Source of the DNA: Halioglobus japonicus
Lineage (GTDB): Bacteria; Pseudomonadota; Gammaproteobacteria; Pseudomonadales; Halieaceae
Direction of reading: 5' to 3'
Length of the DNA: 64,000 bases
NCBI GenBank assembly: GCA_902705825.1
Contig: CACSIL010000034.1
Location: forward strand, 222,075 to 286,074
The position numbers were made by a program, and so were the translations under genes. Shown piece after piece: positions 45,419 through 54,996 of this stretch. Within the stretch, counting starts at the first letter, position 1. Every line of letters starts with the position of its first letter. Under the pieces are notes generated by a model that saw nothing but the letters and a program-made list of their open reading frames with translations, was not told the DNA's origin and searched no databases.

Positions 45419-47728
45419 TTATCCATCAAAGTCGTAACGGAAGCGCATACCAAATTGTCGTGGCCTGACAATATTGTGAAAGTAGTATCTTGAATCAAAG
45501 CCTTCAACATTCTCGATGTCGTTGAAGTCGCCACGCACACCTGTTTCGCCATACTCGTCAAACACATTATCGGCATACAAGGCTACCGTCCAACCATCCT
45601 TGAACCATGTTGCAGAAATGTTATGCAACGCAAAACCCGAGAGGCTTTCGCCATTGTCGCGCTTACCCACCTTAGTGATGATATTGCTCTGATAGGTCAT
45701 TGACCAGTCAAAGTCGACATAGGAGCCGTCGTTCAGTGGCAGGGTGTAATTTGTGCCCAAAAGCAGTTGATTCTCGGGAGTCCCCGGCAGGCGGTCACCA
45801 TCCTGGGCGTCCACGCCGTCGACGAGTCCGGGCGCGTCGTCCGTTAGCTCGGCCTTGTTGTAGGAATAGGCGGCGTTTAGAGAGAGCCTGGGTGTAACAA
45901 GCCATTGACTTTGCAGTTCAATACCGGTGCTTCTGGCTGAGCTGCCGTTGGTAAAGATGTCGATACTGGCGTTTTCAGCTTCAGTGATGATCTGGACATC
46001 ATCCCAGTCGATATAGTAAATGGAGCCATTGAGTAACAACGTATTGTCAAACAGTTGAGAGTGTACACCCAGTTCATAGTTTGTCGTCGTATCCGGTTTG
46101 ATCAGCTGTTCTTCCGCTGAAAGACATTCGCCCTGCGGTGGGTTATCACACAGCGGTCGCGGGTTAAGTCCACCAAGCCTATAGCCCTGGCTGACGGTGA
46201 AGTAAGCCATAACGTCATCGTTGAAGGTGTAGGAGGTATTGAATTTGTAGATGACATCATCGTCATCGACATCAAAATTTTCCATTATGAGTTCAGCCGA
46301 GGGTGGTTCCAGCAGCGGCAGCAGTGTGCCGGTAGATGAATCAAGTTCAAACTTGAACCAGCGGGCGCCTAATGTAACTTGCCAGGCTTCTGTAAACTCA
46401 TAGCCCACTTCAGCAAATGCCGCGGTTTCAGTTATTTTTTCGTTCAATCTGCTTTCGAAGCCGAGTGAAGATTGATCTATTCCCCAAAATTCGGGAATAC
46501 CCGGATAGTACTCCTGGCTATGGGCATCAATTTTGAAGTGGCTGTAAAATCCGCCGACTATCCAGTTGAACGGCCCTTCATCCTTGGAGACCAGCCGCAG
46601 CTCCTGAGTGAATGTGTCCTCGTCGGAATTCTCTCGGGAATAGGCGACGAAGCTGGGGAAGAACTCGTAGCCATAACCGGCTCGGAGCAAAAAATCGGTT
46701 TGATCACGCTGGCCTTTTTCGGTGTACTCGTTGTACCCGGTGGCCGAGGTGAGGTCTGCAAAACCCAAGTCTGCCACCACTTCGAGTGAGAGCAATTCGT
46801 TCTTGCGTTTGTTGGGCTCTTCAAAGCGCGCGGCGGATTCATATTTACCGGTGCCAAACGAGTCCCTGTAGTTGACCTGACGGCCGCCTATATCCGCATC
46901 CTGATAAAAATAGGTAAGTGTGCTGTCAAGCCAGTCGCCGGTGTAGCGCAACGCTAATCGGCCTGACCAGGTTTGCTCGGTGTTGGCGTCCTTTTCGCTC
47001 CTGATGTTCTGGTCGCTCAGGGCGGGGCTGGGCTGCGGATTCGATACGCCAGGGTTGCGAACCAGGTAGTCGTAATCAATGAAGCCCGGGTCATCGAGGT
47101 AATCCAGAGAGGCACGCAATGCCAACCGATCATCGATGATAGGCACATTGATAGTGCCCCCACCCTCATAACCCACTCCGTCAGAATGGCTCAATCCGTA
47201 GAGATCGCCGCGCACTTGATAGCTCAAGCTGTCAGTCTGTGGTTTATTGGGGATATACCGTATCGCGCCCGCCAGCGTTCCCGCACCGTACAGTGTCCCT
47301 TGTGGGCCTAACAGCACTTCAACCCGATCGATATCGTTGAGCTTCAGGTCAACGTAGACAGGTACCTCGCCCACATAGGTCGCGACTGCGCCGCTGCCGT
47401 CATTATTGAGGTCAGGTGCATTGACTGAATCTACGGTCAAGCCGCGTACACTGAGCGTATTTCCGCTGCGCGGGCCCTGGTCGATCACCGTAAGTCCGGG
47501 CACTCTGCGCGCAATATCGGCGAGATTTTCGATGCGTTCTCGATCGATCAGCGCAGCGTCCAACGATGTAATATTGAGTGGAATTTGCTGAATGGACTGC
47601 GCGCGACGGGTGGCCGTCACGATGGTCTCTTCCAGTCGGGTTTCTTGAGCTGCGCTGTTGGTCGAGATTAATGCGGACGCAACTGCCGCCGAAAGTGCGC
47701 TGATCTGAAATGCCCTGTTATTCCGCAT
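45419..47728 (-). CDS. TonB-dependent outer-membrane receptor
   Basis: 769 residues. Signal peptide (ISALSAAVASALISTNSAAQ), then a TonB-box-like stretch ETIVTATRR, a plug domain (about 40-165, with PLNITSLDA, SVRGLTV, GPQGTLYGAGTLAGAIRYIPNKP) and a beta barrel ending in the aromatic-rich RPRQFGMRFRYDFDG. Closest in style to the large families of marine Sphingomonas/Halieaceae-type receptors whose ligands are mostly unknown. No iron-uptake or sugar-use genes sit beside it. The 276 bases upstream hold no clear gene. Confidence 0.93.
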   Translation of the reverse strand: MRNNRAFQISALSAAVASALISTNSAAQETRLEETIVTATRRAQSIQQIPLNITSLDAALIDRERIENLADIARRVPGLTVIDQGPRSGNTLSVRGLTVDSVNAPDLNNDGSGAVATYVGEVPVYVDLKLNDIDRVEVLLGPQGTLYGAGTLAGAIRYIPNKPQTDSLSYQVRGDLYGLSHSDGVGYEGGGTINVPIIDDRLALRASLDYLDDPGFIDYDYLVRNPGVSNPQPSPALSDQNIRSEKDANTEQTWSGRLALRYTGDWLDSTLTYFYQDADIGGRQVNYRDSFGTGKYESAARFEEPNKRKNELLSLEVVADLGFADLTSATGYNEYTEKGQRDQTDFLLRAGYGYEFFPSFVAYSRENSDEDTFTQELRLVSKDEGPFNWIVGGFYSHFKIDAHSQEYYPGIPEFWGIDQSSLGFESRLNEKITETAAFAEVGYEFTEAWQVTLGARWFKFELDSSTGTLLPLLEPPSAELIMENFDVDDDDVIYKFNTSYTFNDDVMAYFTVSQGYRLGGLNPRPLCDNPPQGECLSAEEQLIKPDTTTNYELGVHSQLFDNTLLLNGSIYYIDWDDVQIITEAENASIDIFTNGSSARSTGIELQSQWLVTPRLSLNAAYSYNKAELTDDAPGLVDGVDAQDGDRLPGTPENQLLLGTNYTLPLNDGSYVDFDWSMTYQSNIITKVGKRDNGESLSGFALHNISATWFKDGWTVALYADNVFDEYGETGVRGDFNDIENVEGFDSRYYFHNIVRPRQFGMRFRYDFDG

Positions 47729-48004
47729 GTCTGCCCCTACTTGCGTTACAAATTTTCTGACTTTACGAATATCGTTAGAACATGGGGCCCGTCCTTGCCG
47801 CCCGGTAACTTTTCCGTATTTAAGCTGAAGGCCGCCCGAAAACGGACAGGCCCGCTTAGTATTTATTTATGCTTTCACTAAGGTACATCACAGGCAGGCG
47901 CCTTAAAATGGTCGATAAGGCGGAAAAATACCGTTTAGTGTCAGTGCTTTATGTCAGTTATCTGTAGGAATTTATGATCATAGATTGACTTTTGCGCTGA
48001 CCGC

Positions 48005-49234
48005 TCAAAACAGTACGCGGCTGCGAATCGTTCCTTCCACATCCGCCAGTTTATTCAATGCAATTTCGCTGTACTCTGCATCGATGTCTATCACCACATA
48101 ACCAACCTCCTCGTTGGTTTGCAGGAATTGTGCCGAGACATTGATCCGGTTGTCGGAAAAAACATTGTTGATGGCGCTCATTACGCCGGGTACGTTGCGG
48201 TGTATATGCAGGAGCCGGTGCTTGCCGGTGTGTTCCGGCAGCGCTACTGCAGGGAGGTTGATAGACGATGTGGTTGTGCCGTTGTCACTGTATCGAGCGA
48301 GCTTCTCCGCCACTTCCATACCAATGTTTTCCTGCGCTTCGAGCGTGCTGCCTCCGATATGCGGGGTGAGGAAAGTGTTGTCAAAGCGGCGCAGGGGGGA
48401 GACAAATTCATCTTCGTTGGAGCGCGGCTCGACCGGAAAGACATCGATGCCTGCGCCGCCGAGGGCGCCGCGCTCCAGTGCATCAGCCAGTGCGTCGATA
48501 TCCACTACCGTGCCGCGCGATGCGTTGATCAGGATACTGCCCTGCTGCATTTGGCCCAGTTGTTCCGCGCCAATCATGTTTTTGGTGCTGTCAGTTTGAG
48601 GTACGTGCAGGCTGACCACATCTGAGCTGCCCAGAAGGTGGTTGAGACTGGGCACTTGGTGAGCGTTGCCCAGCGGGAGTTTGTTGGTCGTGTCATAAAA
48701 TTGTACCTGCATGCCCAACCCTTCGGCGATAACGCCCAATTGCATGCCGATGTTGCCGTAGCCGATGATGCCGAGCTTTTTGCCTCGAATTTCAAAGGAG
48801 TTGGCAGCACTTTTTTGCCACTCACCGCGGTGCGCGGCGGCATTTTTTGCCGCTACGCCACGCAGCAGCAGTATGGCTTCGGCCAGCACCAGTTCAGCGA
48901 CGCTGCGGGTATTGGAAAACGGTGCATTGAATACCGGTATGCCGCGTCGTGTGGCTGCGCCGAGATCGACCTGATTGGTGCCAATACAGAAACAACCGAT
49001 GGCCACCAGCTTGCCGGCCGCCTCAATCACTTCTTCCGTGAGCTGTGTGGCGGAGCGTATCCCGACGAAATGGGCCTTGGAAATGGCCTTTTTAAGTTCC
49101 GGGGTCGGCAGTGCCTTCTTGTGTTGCTCGATATTGCTGTAACCGGACTTCTGCAAGGTCTCAACCGCAGAGGGGTGAACGCCCTCCAGCAGCAGAAATT
49201 TGATTTTGCTTTTCTCCAGAGATTGCTGCGCCAT
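48005..49234 (-). CDS. serA: D-3-phosphoglycerate dehydrogenase SerA
   Basis: 409 residues. First step of serine synthesis; such enzymes can also reduce 2-oxoglutarate to D-2-hydroxyglutarate. NAD motif GIIGYGNIGMQ, catalytic Arg in NASRGTVVD, Glu in DVFPVEP, His in LTPHIGGST; C-terminal ACT domain about 335-409 for serine feedback. The start MAQQSLEKSK at 49234 gives the family length; the longer frame crosses the promoter region. Divergent from the D2HGDH gene. Confidence 0.96.
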   Translation of the reverse strand: MAQQSLEKSKIKFLLLEGVHPSAVETLQKSGYSNIEQHKKALPTPELKKAISKAHFVGIRSATQLTEEVIEAAGKLVAIGCFCIGTNQVDLGAATRRGIPVFNAPFSNTRSVAELVLAEAILLLRGVAAKNAAAHRGEWQKSAANSFEIRGKKLGIIGYGNIGMQLGVIAEGLGMQVQFYDTTNKLPLGNAHQVPSLNHLLGSSDVVSLHVPQTDSTKNMIGAEQLGQMQQGSILINASRGTVVDIDALADALERGALGGAGIDVFPVEPRSNEDEFVSPLRRFDNTFLTPHIGGSTLEAQENIGMEVAEKLARYSDNGTTTSSINLPAVALPEHTGKHRLLHIHRNVPGVMSAINNVFSDNRINVSAQFLQTNEEVGYVVIDIDAEYSEIALNKLADVEGTIRSRVLF

Positions 49235-49297
49235 GATGTTCTGGTCCTCTACAGGTGGGAGCCGGTAGTCCGGCAAGCTTGCCATTGCGGCAAAAAA

Positions 49298-49323
49298 CGG
49301 CGCGTATGGTACCATACGCGCCG
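49298..49323 (+). promoter_or_regulatory. Perfect 26-bp palindrome between serA and D2HGDH
   Basis: Half-site CGGCGCGTATGGT joins its exact reverse complement with no spacer. It lies 63 bases before serA and 41 bases before the oxidase gene. A smaller perfect palindrome GGCAAGCTTGCC is at 49272-49283. Likely an operator for divergent control; the protein is unknown. Confidence 0.6.
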
Positions 49324-49364
49324 CTCGAACCAGCGCCCTGTGAAAATTACCGGAGGAATGCATT

Positions 49365-50762
49365 TTGGCCGTAATCGACGACGTTGTCCTGGGCACGTTG
49401 GAGGGAATCGTGGGGGTTGGCCGCGTGCTGACTGATGCCGACTCTCTGCAGCACTACGGCCGTGACTGGACCAGAGTTCACACGCCAAACCCCGGCGCTG
49501 TTGTGCTGCCGGACAGTATTGAGCAGGTGCAGGAGATTGTGCGCCTCGCTGCTGCCAAGGGGATTGCTATCGTACCTTCCGGAGGCCGCTCCGGCCTCAG
49601 TGCGGGTGCCGTTGCCTGTAACGGAGAGCTGGTACTCGCTCTGGACAGGCTCAATACGATCGAGGATTTCAATCCCATTGATCGCACCGTGCGCTGCGGG
49701 GCGGGCGTGGTGACTGAGCAGTTGCAGAACTACGCCACCGAGCAGGGTCTGTTTTATCCGGTTGATTTTGCCTCCAGCGGTTCCAGCCAGATCGGCGGCA
49801 ATATTTCCACCAATGCTGGTGGCATCAAGGTCATTCGTCACGGCATGACCCGCGACTGGGTGGCGGGACTCAAGCTGGTCAGCGGTAGCGGCGAGTTGCT
49901 CGACCTCAACCGCGGCCTGGTCAAAAACAATACCGGGTACGACCTGAGACAGTTAGTCATCGGCGCCGAGGGCACACTGGGCGTGGTGGTAGAGGCTACG
50001 ATGCGCCTCGCCCGCCCGCCACAGGAACTCACTGTGCTGGTATTGGGCGCGCCGGATATGGCGGCAATCATGAAGGTTTTGTGTGCCTACCAGAGCGAGA
50101 TAGAGCTCAGCGCCTTTGAGTTTTTCTCCGAACTGGCGCTGCAGAAAGTCATCGCTCACCAGGGTTTGCAGCGTCCATTTGATACCCCGGCAGAATTCTA
50201 TGCACTACTGGAATTTGAACAGCGCGATGAAAAAACACTGGAGCTGGCCATGAGTCTGTTCGAGCAGTGCGTCGAACAGGGCTGGGCAGTGGACGGCGTG
50301 GTGAGTCAGAGCATCGCACAGGCCGAATCGCTGTGGCGCCTGCGCGAGGATATTTCGGAGACCATATCTCGCTGGACGCCCTACAAGAATGATATCTCTA
50401 CCGTCACCTCCCGGGTGCCGGCATTCCTCGAGGAAGTGGAAGCGGTGGTGAACAAAAGCTACCCCGAGTTTGAGATTGTCTGGTTTGGCCACATCGGTGA
50501 TGGCAATGTGCACCTGAATATTCTCAAGCCCGACGATTTGTCGATGGCGGAATTCCAGTTGCGCTGCGGCGAGGTGAGCAAGTGGGTCTTCGATATCGTG
50601 CAGCGTTATGGTGGCAGCATTTCCGCTGAGCACGGTGTCGGTCTACTGAAGAAAGATTATCTTCACTACTCCCGTTCTGCGTCCGAGGTGTCGATCATGC
50701 GGCAGATCAAACAAGCATTTGATCCGACGGGAATTATGAACCCCGGGAAGATATTTGATTGA
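49365..50762 (+). CDS. FAD-linked D-2-hydroxyglutarate dehydrogenase
   Basis: 465 residues. FAD-binding type 4 domain (PSGGRSGLSAGA, GSSQIGGNISTNAGGIKVIRHGMTRDW) and a C-terminal oxidase domain with metal-binding WFGHIGDGNVHLN and SAEHGVGLLKKDYL. It recycles D-2-hydroxyglutarate made by SerA; the divergent pairing with serA matches Pseudomonas, where the two reactions are coupled. The start codon is TTG: GGAGGA at 49352-49357 is correctly spaced, and the nearby ATG at 49358 is out of frame. Confidence 0.92.
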   Translation: MAVIDDVVLGTLEGIVGVGRVLTDADSLQHYGRDWTRVHTPNPGAVVLPDSIEQVQEIVRLAAAKGIAIVPSGGRSGLSAGAVACNGELVLALDRLNTIEDFNPIDRTVRCGAGVVTEQLQNYATEQGLFYPVDFASSGSSQIGGNISTNAGGIKVIRHGMTRDWVAGLKLVSGSGELLDLNRGLVKNNTGYDLRQLVIGAEGTLGVVVEATMRLARPPQELTVLVLGAPDMAAIMKVLCAYQSEIELSAFEFFSELALQKVIAHQGLQRPFDTPAEFYALLEFEQRDEKTLELAMSLFEQCVEQGWAVDGVVSQSIAQAESLWRLREDISETISRWTPYKNDISTVTSRVPAFLEEVEAVVNKSYPEFEIVWFGHIGDGNVHLNILKPDDLSMAEFQLRCGEVSKWVFDIVQRYGGSISAEHGVGLLKKDYLHYSRSASEVSIMRQIKQAFDPTGIMNPGKIFD

Positions 50763-51141
50763 GAACGGCGAGGGCCTGCTCAGCCAGCGCACTGTGAACG
50801 TAGATATGGTCATGATAATAACCCGCTACCACGTTTGCGGATAACCCGTGCTGCGCCAGCTTGCTTGAGAATGCCGCTGTCAGCCCAACCGCATCAAGGC
50901 TTGAATGAACGCCCAGGCTGATTCGCTTGAAGGTGTTGTCATAGGCAACACGGTGTTCATCTGCTTTGTGCTGAGGAATTATCAGCGTAAGCCCCTCGCT
51001 CTCCTGAATTGCGGCTACCGGGCTCAACTCCCGGTGATCACCATACTGCGCATGCTGGAATGAGCAAAACACATACGTTGTTTGAGACAATTCCGGCGAC
51101 ATCCGTGTGAGCAGTGTTGCCAGATCCCGTTCAGCCGTCAT
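50734..51141 (-). CDS. ACT domain protein (DUF3/CASTOR-like ACT)
   Basis: 135 residues with two ACT-like halves: a first with TTYVFCSFQ and ESEGLTLIIPQ, a second with FKRISLGVHSSLDAVGLTAAFSSKLAQHGLSANVVAGYYHDHIYV. Small amino-acid-binding sensor proteins of this type are widespread but mostly uncharacterised. The 3' end overlaps the convergent D2HGDH gene by 29 bases. It follows yggU and rpiA on the same strand. Confidence 0.85.
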   Translation of the reverse strand: MTAERDLATLLTRMSPELSQTTYVFCSFQHAQYGDHRELSPVAAIQESEGLTLIIPQHKADEHRVAYDNTFKRISLGVHSSLDAVGLTAAFSSKLAQHGLSANVVAGYYHDHIYVHSALAEQALAVLNQISSRGS

Positions 51142-51147
51142 AACCGC

Positions 51148-51429
51148 TCACTGCGCATTGTTGGCACCGAAAACGTCCTCAATACCCTTCATAGTAATGC
51201 CTTGAATTGCCACAACTTTATTTTGTGAGGTGCTGCCCGAAGCAATGGAAAGAGCGCTTTTTTGCAGTTGGAGTTCCCTGGCGAGTAACTTGATTACGGC
51301 GATATTGGCCTTGCCCCGTTCCGGGGGAGCCGAAACACGCACCTTGAGCATATCTCCCAGCCATCCGGCCACGTTAGACCTGGACGCACCGGGAATGACT
51401 CTGACTTTCAACATAACTGAGCTGTTCAT
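51148..51429 (-). CDS. yggU: DUF167 family protein YggU
   Basis: 93 residues. Signature LKVRVIPGASRSNVAGWLGDMLKVRVSAPPERGKANIAVIKLLA. Function unknown. Usually found beside yggT; here it is 33 kb away from it. The start ATG at 51429 is preferred; an in-frame GTG five codons upstream is possible. Confidence 0.88.
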   Translation of the reverse strand: MNSSVMLKVRVIPGASRSNVAGWLGDMLKVRVSAPPERGKANIAVIKLLARELQLQKSALSIASGSTSQNKVVAIQGITMKGIEDVFGANNAQ

Positions 51430-51465
51430 GGCGTGGGCGGCCACTCGACCGGTATTGCCAACAGA

Positions 51466-52140
51466 CTACTCGGCACGCAGCGTTTTCACGCCTTCTGCTG
51501 TGCCCAGTAGCAGCACATCGGCGGGCTTCAGCGCAAACAGGCCATTGCTTACAACGCCGGTAATGTTATTGATTTTCGCCTCCATCGCCAGCGGCTGGGG
51601 GATAGAGAAGTTGAATACATCGAGAATGACATTACCGTTGTCTGTGACCACGCCCTCGCGGTAGATGGGGTCGCCGCCGAGCTTAACCAGCTCACGGGCG
51701 ACGTAACTGCGCGCCATCGGAATCACCTCTACAGGCAGTGGGAACTGCCCCAGTGTGTGCACGAGCTTGCTCTCATCGGCGATACAGATAAACTCCTGCG
51801 CCACCGCGGTCACAATCTTTTCTCGTGTCAGTGCCGCACCACCACCCTTTATCAGCTGTAGTGAGCGATTACTTTCGTCGGCTCCGTCAATGTAGAAATC
51901 GACGCGATCGACGGTATTGAGTTCATACACGGGGATGCCGTGGCTTTTGAGTCGCTGCGTCGAAGCCTCGGAGCTGGCCACAGTGGCGTTTATCTGACCC
52001 TTGATCCGGCCCAGAGCGTCGATAAAAAGGTTGACGGTGGAACCGGTGCCGATGCCCAGGACGGTGTCATTTTCCAGCCGCGGCTGGATATACGCCAGTG
52101 CAGCCTCGGCTACAGCCTGTTTGAGTTCGTCCTGCGTCAT
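51466..52140 (-). CDS. rpiA: Ribose-5-phosphate isomerase A
   Basis: 224 residues. Interconverts ribose-5-P and ribulose-5-[17 protein letters not shown] near the N-terminus, [26 protein letters not shown] with the active-site residues, and a C-terminal [20 protein letters not shown]. Divergent from ilvA, as in Pseudomonas and E. coli relatives. Confidence 0.97.
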   Translation of the reverse strand: MTQDELKQAVAEAALAYIQPRLENDTVLGIGTGSTVNLFIDALGRIKGQINATVASSEASTQRLKSHGIPVYELNTVDRVDFYIDGADESNRSLQLIKGGGAALTREKIVTAVAQEFICIADESKLVHTLGQFPLPVEVIPMARSYVARELVKLGGDPIYREGVVTDNGNVILDVFNFSIPQPLAMEAKINNITGVVSNGLFALKPADVLLLGTAEGVKTLRAE

Positions 52141-52303
52141 GGTGGGGACTCCGTGTGTCAGGTATCAATGAACGATAGTATAAGGGAGCCTGCGACTGCG
52201 ATCACCCTAAACCACTTGATCGCTGTTACTCTGTGGGCTGCAATCCACTGCGCGCTCCATTAAGATGTGCGAGCTATTTCACACCCGAGGAAGCGAAAGC
52301 CCT

Positions 52304-53839
52304 ATGCCGCAGTCCTACATAAAACGGATTCTCGACGCGCGCGTCTACGACGTGGCGCGCGAGACACCTATTCAGGAAGCCAGCCTGATGTCCCGCCGGT
52401 TGGATAACCGTGTCTGGCTGAAGCGAGAGGATCTGCAACCGGTATTCTCGTTCAAGTTGCGCGGTGCCTACTGCAAGATGAGCCGGCTGAGTGAGGAGCA
52501 GCGCAAACGCGGTGTGATCGCCGCGTCCGCCGGTAACCACGCCCAGGGTGTGGCGATGGCGGCGCAAAAACTGGATGTGAAGGCCACGATTGTGATGCCA
52601 CGCACGACACCGGCGATAAAAGTGGATGCTGTTCGCCGGCTCGGCGCGCGGGTGGTGCTGCACGGCGATTCCTACGATGAAGCCTCTTTGCACGCGCAGG
52701 AGCTGTTGCAAGCCAAGGGTCTCACCTATGTGCACCCGTTTGATGACCCCGATGTGATCGCCGGGCAGGGCACTGTGGGTATGGAGATCGTGCGGCAGCA
52801 CCAACGGCCACTGGACGCGTTGTTCGTGCCGGTAGGTGGGGGTGGCTTGATCGCGGGTGTGTCAGCCTATGTGAACTATGTGTGGCCCGAGACCCGCATC
52901 ATCGGTGTCGAACCCGAGGATGCAGCCTGCCTGCAGCTGGCTTTGTCGCGTGGGCGCAGGGATACGCTTGCAGAAGTCGGCTTGTTCGCCGATGGGTGTG
53001 CGGTGGCGCAAATCGGCAAAGAGCCCTTTCGCATCATCCGCAAGACCGTCTCTGAAGTGATTACCGTCACTACCGATGAGCTGTGTGCCGCGATCAAGGA
53101 TATTTTTGAGGATACCCGCAGCATTGCAGAGCCCGCCGGCGCACTGGCGCTGGCAGGCCTGAAAAAGTATGTGAAAGCCAGCGGCGTGCAGGGGCAGGAT
53201 CTGCTGGCGATTGTGAGCGGTGCCAATACCAACTTTGATCGTCTGCGCTATATCTCCGAGCGCACGGAAATTGGCGAGCATCGCGAGGCCGTTATCAGCG
53301 TGACAGTGCCGGAGCGCCCCGGTGCATTTAAGCAGTTTTGCAGCGCATTGGGACGGCGCAATATCACCGAGTTTAATTACCGCTACGCCGATACAGAATC
53401 AGCGCAGGTTTTTGTGGGTCTTTCGGTGGTCCCGGGGGGCGATGACCTTGCAGATCTGCTTGCCGATCTGCAAGAGCGCGGCTACACCACCGAGGATATG
53501 ACCGACAACGAGGTCGCTAAATTGCACATCCGCTACATGGTTGGCGGGCACTCCCCGGCTGATCTGCAAGAGGAACTGGTGTATCGCGTGGAGTTTCCCG
53601 AGCGCCCCGGCGCGCTGCTTAAATTCTTGTCTGGCCTGGGTCAGCGCTGGAATATCTCCATGTTTCATTACCGCAATCACGGCGCCGCATTCGGACGGAT
53701 TCTAGTGGGCATTCAGGCACCTGCCAGCGAGCGCAAGGCGTTTGAAAAGGTGCTCGACAGCATTAATTTCCCCTATTCCGAGGAAACCGATAATCGAGCC
53801 TACCAACTGTACCTCGGCGGCCCTTCGAAAAAAGGGTGA
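52304..53839 (+). CDS. ilvA: Threonine deaminase IlvA
   Basis: 511 residues. Makes 2-oxobutyrate for isoleucine. PLP lysine Lys51 in FSFKLRGAY, PLP phosphate loop VPVGGGGLIAGV, and two C-terminal ACT-like regulatory repeats (TVPERPGAFKQFCSALG and EFPERPGALLKFLSGLG), so it is the biosynthetic, isoleucine-inhibited form. The start MPQSYIKRILDARVYDV at 52304 is chosen over an upstream ATG that would add an unconserved tail. Confidence 0.96.
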   Translation: MPQSYIKRILDARVYDVARETPIQEASLMSRRLDNRVWLKREDLQPVFSFKLRGAYCKMSRLSEEQRKRGVIAASAGNHAQGVAMAAQKLDVKATIVMPRTTPAIKVDAVRRLGARVVLHGDSYDEASLHAQELLQAKGLTYVHPFDDPDVIAGQGTVGMEIVRQHQRPLDALFVPVGGGGLIAGVSAYVNYVWPETRIIGVEPEDAACLQLALSRGRRDTLAEVGLFADGCAVAQIGKEPFRIIRKTVSEVITVTTDELCAAIKDIFEDTRSIAEPAGALALAGLKKYVKASGVQGQDLLAIVSGANTNFDRLRYISERTEIGEHREAVISVTVPERPGAFKQFCSALGRRNITEFNYRYADTESAQVFVGLSVVPGGDDLADLLADLQERGYTTEDMTDNEVAKLHIRYMVGGHSPADLQEELVYRVEFPERPGALLKFLSGLGQRWNISMFHYRNHGAAFGRILVGIQAPASERKAFEKVLDSINFPYSEETDNRAYQLYLGGPSKKG

Positions 53840-53997
53840 AAACCAGTCCCCGCGCGGCTTTCAGGGCTTTTCTTTTGCTTAGGGTTGGGCTACCATCGCC
53901 CGAAATCGAAAGCAGCCCAAGCATAAGAACGGTAGCAACTGAAAAGGGTGCCGGCTTCTGAAGCATGTCACCTTATTTAACGTAGTGAGAGAAACCA

Positions 53998-54147
53998 GTG
54001 AAGCGTAAACCTGATATCGTGCTGATACTCGCAGCGGCCTTTGTTTTGGGCGTATTGTTGACGGTGCTCCTGCCATTTACCTCAAATCATTCGGTTGCTG
54101 ACCCAGTCTCCGAACTGCATGCCGGCGTTCCGGTCACACAGTACTAG
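53998..54147 (+). CDS. Small single-span membrane protein
   Basis: 49 residues from a GTG: MKRKPDIVLILAAAFVLGV, LLTVLLPFTSNHSV, ending GVPVTQY. Basic start, one clear membrane helix (about 7-28) and a short polar tail. AGTGAGAGAAACCA upstream gives a weak ribosome site. Lies between ilvA and ygfA; its stop overlaps the convergent ygfA stop by four bases. Function unknown. Confidence 0.55.
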   Translation: MKRKPDIVLILAAAFVLGVLLTVLLPFTSNHSVADPVSELHAGVPVTQY

Positions 54148-54725
54148 CCGCCCTGGCACCGGTACAGGGCGATATCTGTAGCAACATAGTCCAGGACAAT
54201 ATCCCAGCTCTCGCACGGTATGCGCTCCACTTGCTGTAGCTCGTGTGCCAGCCCAACCAGTACAGGGTGCCGGTTGCCGGCCAGGGTCCGGTCGTAATAG
54301 CCGCCGCCCATACCGAGTCGGCCACCTTGCTTGTCCCACCCCACGACGGGAAGAAACACAATATCGAGCTCGGATACCGGGCATCGGGCGGCCCCTTCGG
54401 GTGGCTCGGGTATGTTGTAGCGATTGAGGGTTTGCGTGTCGTCAGTGTCCCAGTGCGCAAAAGACAGGCCGTTGTCGTTGCTCAGGGTGGGCAGAAATAA
54501 CTGTTTATTCTGGCTTCTGGCCAGCGCTGCCAGCGCCGAGGGGTCGATTTCTCCATCTCTGGCAAGATAGAGTGCGATTCGGCGAGCGTCAGACCAGGCG
54601 GGCAACTCAAGCACTGAATGGGTAACAGCTTTTGTGGCAGCGTCTTGTGCGGCGGGTCCGAGGGACCGTCGTTTTTGTCGCAGGGTGCTGCGCAGTGCGG
54701 CTTTGTTGGAATGGATATCAGACAT
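54144..54725 (-). CDS. ygfA: 5-formyltetrahydrofolate cyclo-ligase
   Basis: 193 residues. Converts 5-formyl-THF to 5,10-methenyl-THF. ATP/substrate motif GGRLGMGGGYYDRTL near the C-terminus; N-terminal KAALRSTLRQKRRSLGP. The start MSDIHSNKAALR at 54725 follows the 3' end of 6S RNA; a longer frame would run through the RNA gene. zapA-6S-ygfA order is conserved across gammaproteobacteria. Confidence 0.95.
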   Translation of the reverse strand: MSDIHSNKAALRSTLRQKRRSLGPAAQDAATKAVTHSVLELPAWSDARRIALYLARDGEIDPSALAALARSQNKQLFLPTLSNDNGLSFAHWDTDDTQTLNRYNIPEPPEGAARCPVSELDIVFLPVVGWDKQGGRLGMGGGYYDRTLAGNRHPVLVGLAHELQQVERIPCESWDIVLDYVATDIALYRCQGG

Positions 54726-54734
54726 AGTAAAGAA

Positions 54735-54914
54735 GGGGTTCCCGGAGTACCGCTGACAGAACTGCCCTTGAACCCGATGGTTCAAGGTGGTGACTCCTGA
54801 ACTGTATAAGGCTTTCCGGCAAAACCGGACTTGCACACCAACAGAAACGAGAAGCCCCCGGATACAAAATATCGGCTCGAGGACTGTAAGTCTGGCGAAT
54901 ACACCAGGGACCCG
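54735..54914 (-). ncRNA. ssrS: 6S RNA
   Basis: Between zapA and ygfA, the conserved location. On the minus strand it has the 6S hallmarks: GAGCCGATATTT in the 5' half, and the near-terminal CACCTTGAACCATCGGG / TTCAAGGG element. Closing ends pair (GGGTCCC near 54910 with GGGAACCCC near 54738). A -10 TATACT at 54925-54920 places the start close to 54913. 6S RNA binds sigma-70 RNA polymerase in stationary phase. Ends are approximate. Confidence 0.9.
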
Positions 54915-54996
54915 ACTTCAGTATAGCCCAGATACCTGGTCTATCGCTCGTAGATTGCGACAATCTTGAAGAATTGCTGTTCTAAACTGTGAAGTG

